Assembly: GCA_009886755.1 (NCBI GenBank)
Contig: QXYU01000010.1
Location: forward strand, 1 to 37,102
DNA length: 37,102 nucleotides
Direction of reading: 5' to 3'
Source: Flavobacteriaceae bacterium
GTDB lineage: Bacteria; Bacteroidota; Bacteroidia; Flavobacteriales; Flavobacteriaceae
Part shown: in pieces, positions 34,305 through 37,102 of the stretch
Position numbering within the stretch: position 1 is the stretch's first letter
How the letters are laid out: each line of letters begins with the position of its first letter
Notes under the pieces: model-generated
What the model was told of the DNA's origin: nothing
Seen by the model: the letters and a program-made list of their open reading frames with translations, nothing else
The model's database searches: none
Made by a program: the position numbers and the translations under genes

Positions 34305-36714
34305 TTCAAAATCGTTGCGTTCATTGGTGCCCCATATTGTCATGGTTGGTGTTTTGGCAGCCGCTGCTCTTCTTTTTTACAACCCTCTTTTGTCAGGAAA
34401 GTTCTTGTTGCAGTCAGACATTCAGCAGTATAAGAGTATGTCTCGCCAGCTCCAAGAGGGGCGTACGGCAGATCCTCCCGTGGAAACCTACTGGATCGAC
34501 AATGCATTTTTAGGAATGCCCACCTTTCAGTTAGGGGCTCAGTATCCAGCCGATTTTCTTCAGCCATTTTACTATGTCACTAGGATCTTACCTCGACCAG
34601 CCAATCTACTATTCCTTTATTTATTGGGAGGCTATCTTCTTTTTACGGTTTTGGGACTCAAACGAATTTATTCCCTCATGGGTGCTTGCGCCTTTGGCTT
34701 TTCCACTTATCTGCTCATTATATTACAGGTAGGTCATAACACAAAGGCAGAAGCGATTGGCTATTTTCCTTTTGTCTTGACTGGGTTTTTTCTTTTGTTG
34801 CAGGAGAAACGGTTGTTGGGATGGCTAATAAGCGTTTTAGCTTTAGGCATGCAGCTTCGCGCGAATCACTATCAGATGACCTATTATCTGTTGATTGGTT
34901 TACTCTTATTTGGACTGGTTTATCTCTGGGACGCCTACCGTAAACAAAAGCTTCCGCGTTTTATTCAACAGATGGGCTTATTTGCTAGCGCAGGAGTCTT
35001 GGCACTGGGTCTCAATGCAACACCGCTGCTAGCCACTAATGAATACAGTCAATTTAGTACTCGTTCGGCCTCAGAGCTTCGTTTACAACCCGATGGCAGT
35101 CCAAAAGAGCAAAGCACAGGACTTACGTACGATTATATTACCCAATATAGCTACGGGCTTTTTGAAAGCTTTTCATTGCTCTTTCCACGTATTCAAGGAG
35201 GGGGGTCTCGGGAAGACCTAGGAACGGATAGTGATTTGTATAATTATCTAATTCGTGCTGGTGCTTCACCGCAACAAGCTGCTGGGTTTGTCAGCGCGGT
35301 ACCGACCTATTGGGGAGATCAACCGATTTTAGAAGCCCCTGCCTATATCGGAATTACACTTTTCTTCTTGGCACTGATTGGCTCAATGAGCAGCCGGGGT
35401 CCATTGCGACAGGGATTGCTTTGGGTTATGGGCTTATCACTGGCTCTTTCATGGGGAAAAAATATTCCTTGGCTGACCCATTTTCTTATTGATTATTTTC
35501 CATTATATAGTAAATTCAGAGCGGTTTCCTCTGCTCAAGTTTTGCTCGAACTGTGTTTGCCTATTTTGGCGATCTGGGGACTGTCAAACTTTTTCAAAAA
35601 GTCAAAAGACGAACAACGGCAGCTTTTGTTTCGAGCAGCTTTCATTTTTGTATCTTTAGTTCTTTTGTTATTTGCCCTTAAAGGGATGCTTTCTTTCCAA
35701 GGAAGAATGGATAATTATCTGCGTCAGGTTTATGGAGTGGAAATCTTTCAGCAAATTGTGAAAGCACGTAAATCTTTATACAATCAAGAGTTGCTTCGTG
35801 CCTTGCTCTATGGCGGAGCCCTTTTTGGATTGCTCTATGCATGGATTCTAGGTAAGCTTAAAAAACAAATCACTTTGAGCTTGGTGTTCCTTCTAATTGT
35901 TGTGGATTTACTTCAGATTGCCTCACGCTATACCAATCGAGAATTATTTGTACGAAAGAGTGTTGCCAGTGAGCCGTTTCGACCTACTTCTGCCGATCAG
36001 ACGCTTATGGCTGACGATGGACACTATCGGGTTTATGATTCCAATTCACAATTGAGTAATGCCCGAACAGCTTATTTTCATCGATCCTTGGGCGGTTATC
36101 ATGGCGCCAAGCCACGTCGTTTGCAAGAAGTTTTTGATTTTTTCTCAGCCAACCGTACGGAAGCCATTCTTAATATGCTTAATGTAAAATATGTGCTTTA
36201 TGAGGAAGAAGGCAAATCAAACGCCTTGATCAACCCGGAGTCTTTGGGGATAGCTTGGCCAGTAGATTCCTTAGTTGTAGCCAAGGATGCCGATACGGAA
36301 TTACAGTTTTTGGAACAATTAGACCTTTCAAGGCAAGCTGTTATTGGAGCCCAACACATAAGCTCCGACTTCCGACTTCCAATAGCCATTGATAGTAGTT
36401 TTCAAATTTCGATTCAGACCCAACACCCTGACAAACTCCTCTACACCTATGAAGCCAAAGAAGATCAGTTTGTGGTCTTTTCAGAAGCCTATTACGAAAA
36501 AGGATGGAAGGCCTATATCGGAACAGAAGAGCAACCCATCGTAAGAGTAAATTATTTACTGAGAGGGGTCTGGTTACCAGCATCGGCGAATGAAATTCGA
36601 TTTGAATTTGACCCTCCCGTTGTGCGATTGGGAACACAGATTCGTTGGGTGACTCTTTTTCTCTTTTTGCTGAGTATTGGGGGAGCGTTTTGGTATTCTA
36701 GACAAAAGAAATAA
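34288..36714 (+). CDS. YfhO family integral membrane protein
   Basis: An 808-aa inner-membrane protein with roughly twelve or more membrane segments spread over about 14-540, a soluble domain (about 555-785) and a last membrane segment near the C-terminus (FLFLLSIGGAFWYS). YfhO proteins are GT-C-like glycosyltransferases; Firmicute members glycosylate lipoteichoic acid. Family-like features are the early loop DIQQYKSMSRQLQEG (about 40-54, with acidic residue near the membrane), YWIDNAFLGMPTFQLGAQYP and the late EAYYEKGWKAYIG. The acceptor here is unknown, presumably a surface glycan or glycoprotein. It sits between DUF4834 and a flippase gene, starting 17 bases before the end of the former. 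Confidence 0.9.
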   Translation: MKKLIDSKSLRSLVPHIVMVGVLAAAALLFYNPLLSGKFLLQSDIQQYKSMSRQLQEGRTADPPVETYWIDNAFLGMPTFQLGAQYPADFLQPFYYVTRILPRPANLLFLYLLGGYLLFTVLGLKRIYSLMGACAFGFSTYLLIILQVGHNTKAEAIGYFPFVLTGFFLLLQEKRLLGWLISVLALGMQLRANHYQMTYYLLIGLLLFGLVYLWDAYRKQKLPRFIQQMGLFASAGVLALGLNATPLLATNEYSQFSTRSASELRLQPDGSPKEQSTGLTYDYITQYSYGLFESFSLLFPRIQGGGSREDLGTDSDLYNYLIRAGASPQQAAGFVSAVPTYWGDQPILEAPAYIGITLFFLALIGSMSSRGPLRQGLLWVMGLSLALSWGKNIPWLTHFLIDYFPLYSKFRAVSSAQVLLELCLPILAIWGLSNFFKKSKDEQRQLLFRAAFIFVSLVLLLFALKGMLSFQGRMDNYLRQVYGVEIFQQIVKARKSLYNQELLRALLYGGALFGLLYAWILGKLKKQITLSLVFLLIVVDLLQIASRYTNRELFVRKSVASEPFRPTSADQTLMADDGHYRVYDSNSQLSNARTAYFHRSLGGYHGAKPRRLQEVFDFFSANRTEAILNMLNVKYVLYEEEGKSNALINPESLGIAWPVDSLVVAKDADTELQFLEQLDLSRQAVIGAQHISSDFRLPIAIDSSFQISIQTQHPDKLLYTYEAKEDQFVVFSEAYYEKGWKAYIGTEEQPIVRVNYLLRGVWLPASANEIRFEFDPPVVRLGTQIRWVTLFLFLLSIGGAFWYSRQKK

Positions 36715-36716
36715 GC

Positions 36717-37102
36717 ATGGGAATCATTGCAAAACAATCCTTTTACAATCTCTTTTCCATTGGAATTGGCTTTTTGGTGGGTGCCCTCAATGTGTTGTTT
36801 TTGTACCCAATTTATATGGGAGACAGTCGCCAAGGGCTGGTTGTGGGCTTGTTGGCTGTTTCAAATCTGATACAGCCTTTTTTGTCTTTGGGACTGCAAC
36901 ACGCGCTGATAAAATTTTTCTCAAGTTTTGCGGATGCCCGTTCACGAGATAGTTTCCTTTGGTTTATCATCTTGGCTCCACTGGTACTAATAGCTCTTTT
37001 GACAGGGGTTTACTTAGTGAATCCTGATTTTATAGGAGGACTTTTGCCGACAAGCTTGACAGCGGATTTTCCTTATTTGGAATTTGTTCTTCTTATTGCT
37101 AT
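36717..37102 (+). CDS. Polysaccharide/lipid-linked oligosaccharide flippase, partial (cut by window end)
   Basis: The frame starts with ATG at 36717 (MGIIAKQSFYNLFSIGIGFL), 2 bases after the YfhO stop, and stays open through the window end (128 complete codons). The visible part has three or four membrane segments and the N-terminal KQSFYNLFSIGIGFLVGALN pattern of MOP-superfamily exporters (Wzx/RfbX type), which move lipid-linked glycans across the inner membrane. With YfhO it suggests a glycan assembly unit. Confidence 0.8.
   Translation, partial: MGIIAKQSFYNLFSIGIGFLVGALNVLFLYPIYMGDSRQGLVVGLLAVSNLIQPFLSLGLQHALIKFFSSFADARSRDSFLWFIILAPLVLIALLTGVYLVNPDFIGGLLPTSLTADFPYLEFVLLIA

Overview
The window looks like core chromosome of a flavobacterium (phylum Bacteroidota, probably family Flavobacteriaceae). 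The evidence is the gene content and neighbourhoods typical of that family (tsaD/tamB back to back, pfkA-gapA-sugar kinase, lptD-ridA opposite a SPOR amidase and an MCE protein, DUF4834-YfhO-flippase), TAnnTTTG-type -7 promoter elements, near absence of Shine-Dalgarno sequences, frequent TTG/GTG starts, and lipoproteins with an LSC-type lipobox. No rRNA, tRNA, CRISPR array or insertion sequence was recognised.

Layout. 1-1797 (minus): rsmE and tsaD, an RNA-modification pair. 1796-6217 (plus): the giant envelope gene tamB, whose start codon overlaps that of tsaD. 6296-9172 (plus): pfkA, gapA and a BadF-type N-acetyl-sugar kinase. 9178-12231 (minus): ridA and lptD. 12283-20391 (plus): a long same-strand run of amidase with SPOR tail, MCE/MlaD protein, membrane 4Fe-4S protein, small HAD protein, HdrB-like CCG protein, a small conserved protein and a NagZ-amidase fusion. 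20507-21640: bshA (bacillithiol), with a 19-codon leader ORF overlapping its start. 21637-23697 (minus): Ntn acylase. 23774-25264: GH20 hexosaminidase lipoprotein. 25266-28767: the accessory-looking part, with a tyrosine-recombinase relative lacking its catalytic Tyr, a repeat-bearing noncoding stretch, a 68-aa possible HTH protein, an acyltransferase, a small membrane protein and a BspA-like repeat lipoprotein. 28866-34071: HI0933-type flavoprotein, mnmE, a broken DUF4870 gene, a GNAT-like protein and an outer-membrane transporter-like protein. 34110-37102: DUF4834, a YfhO membrane protein and a flippase cut by the window end.

How it fits together. Much of the window concerns the cell envelope: LPS export (lptD), TamB, MCE lipid transport, peptidoglycan cleavage (amidase) and recovery of amino sugars (NagZ-amidase fusion, GH20, N-acetyl-sugar kinase beside pfkA). 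The features most worth a second look are the catalytically degenerate recombinase with its repeated TGTCAWTTTAGTGC sites and small HTH-like neighbour, the HdrD-like redox pair split by a HAD gene, and the DUF4870 pseudogene. All family assignments are made by eye from motifs and remembered family features; no database search was run.
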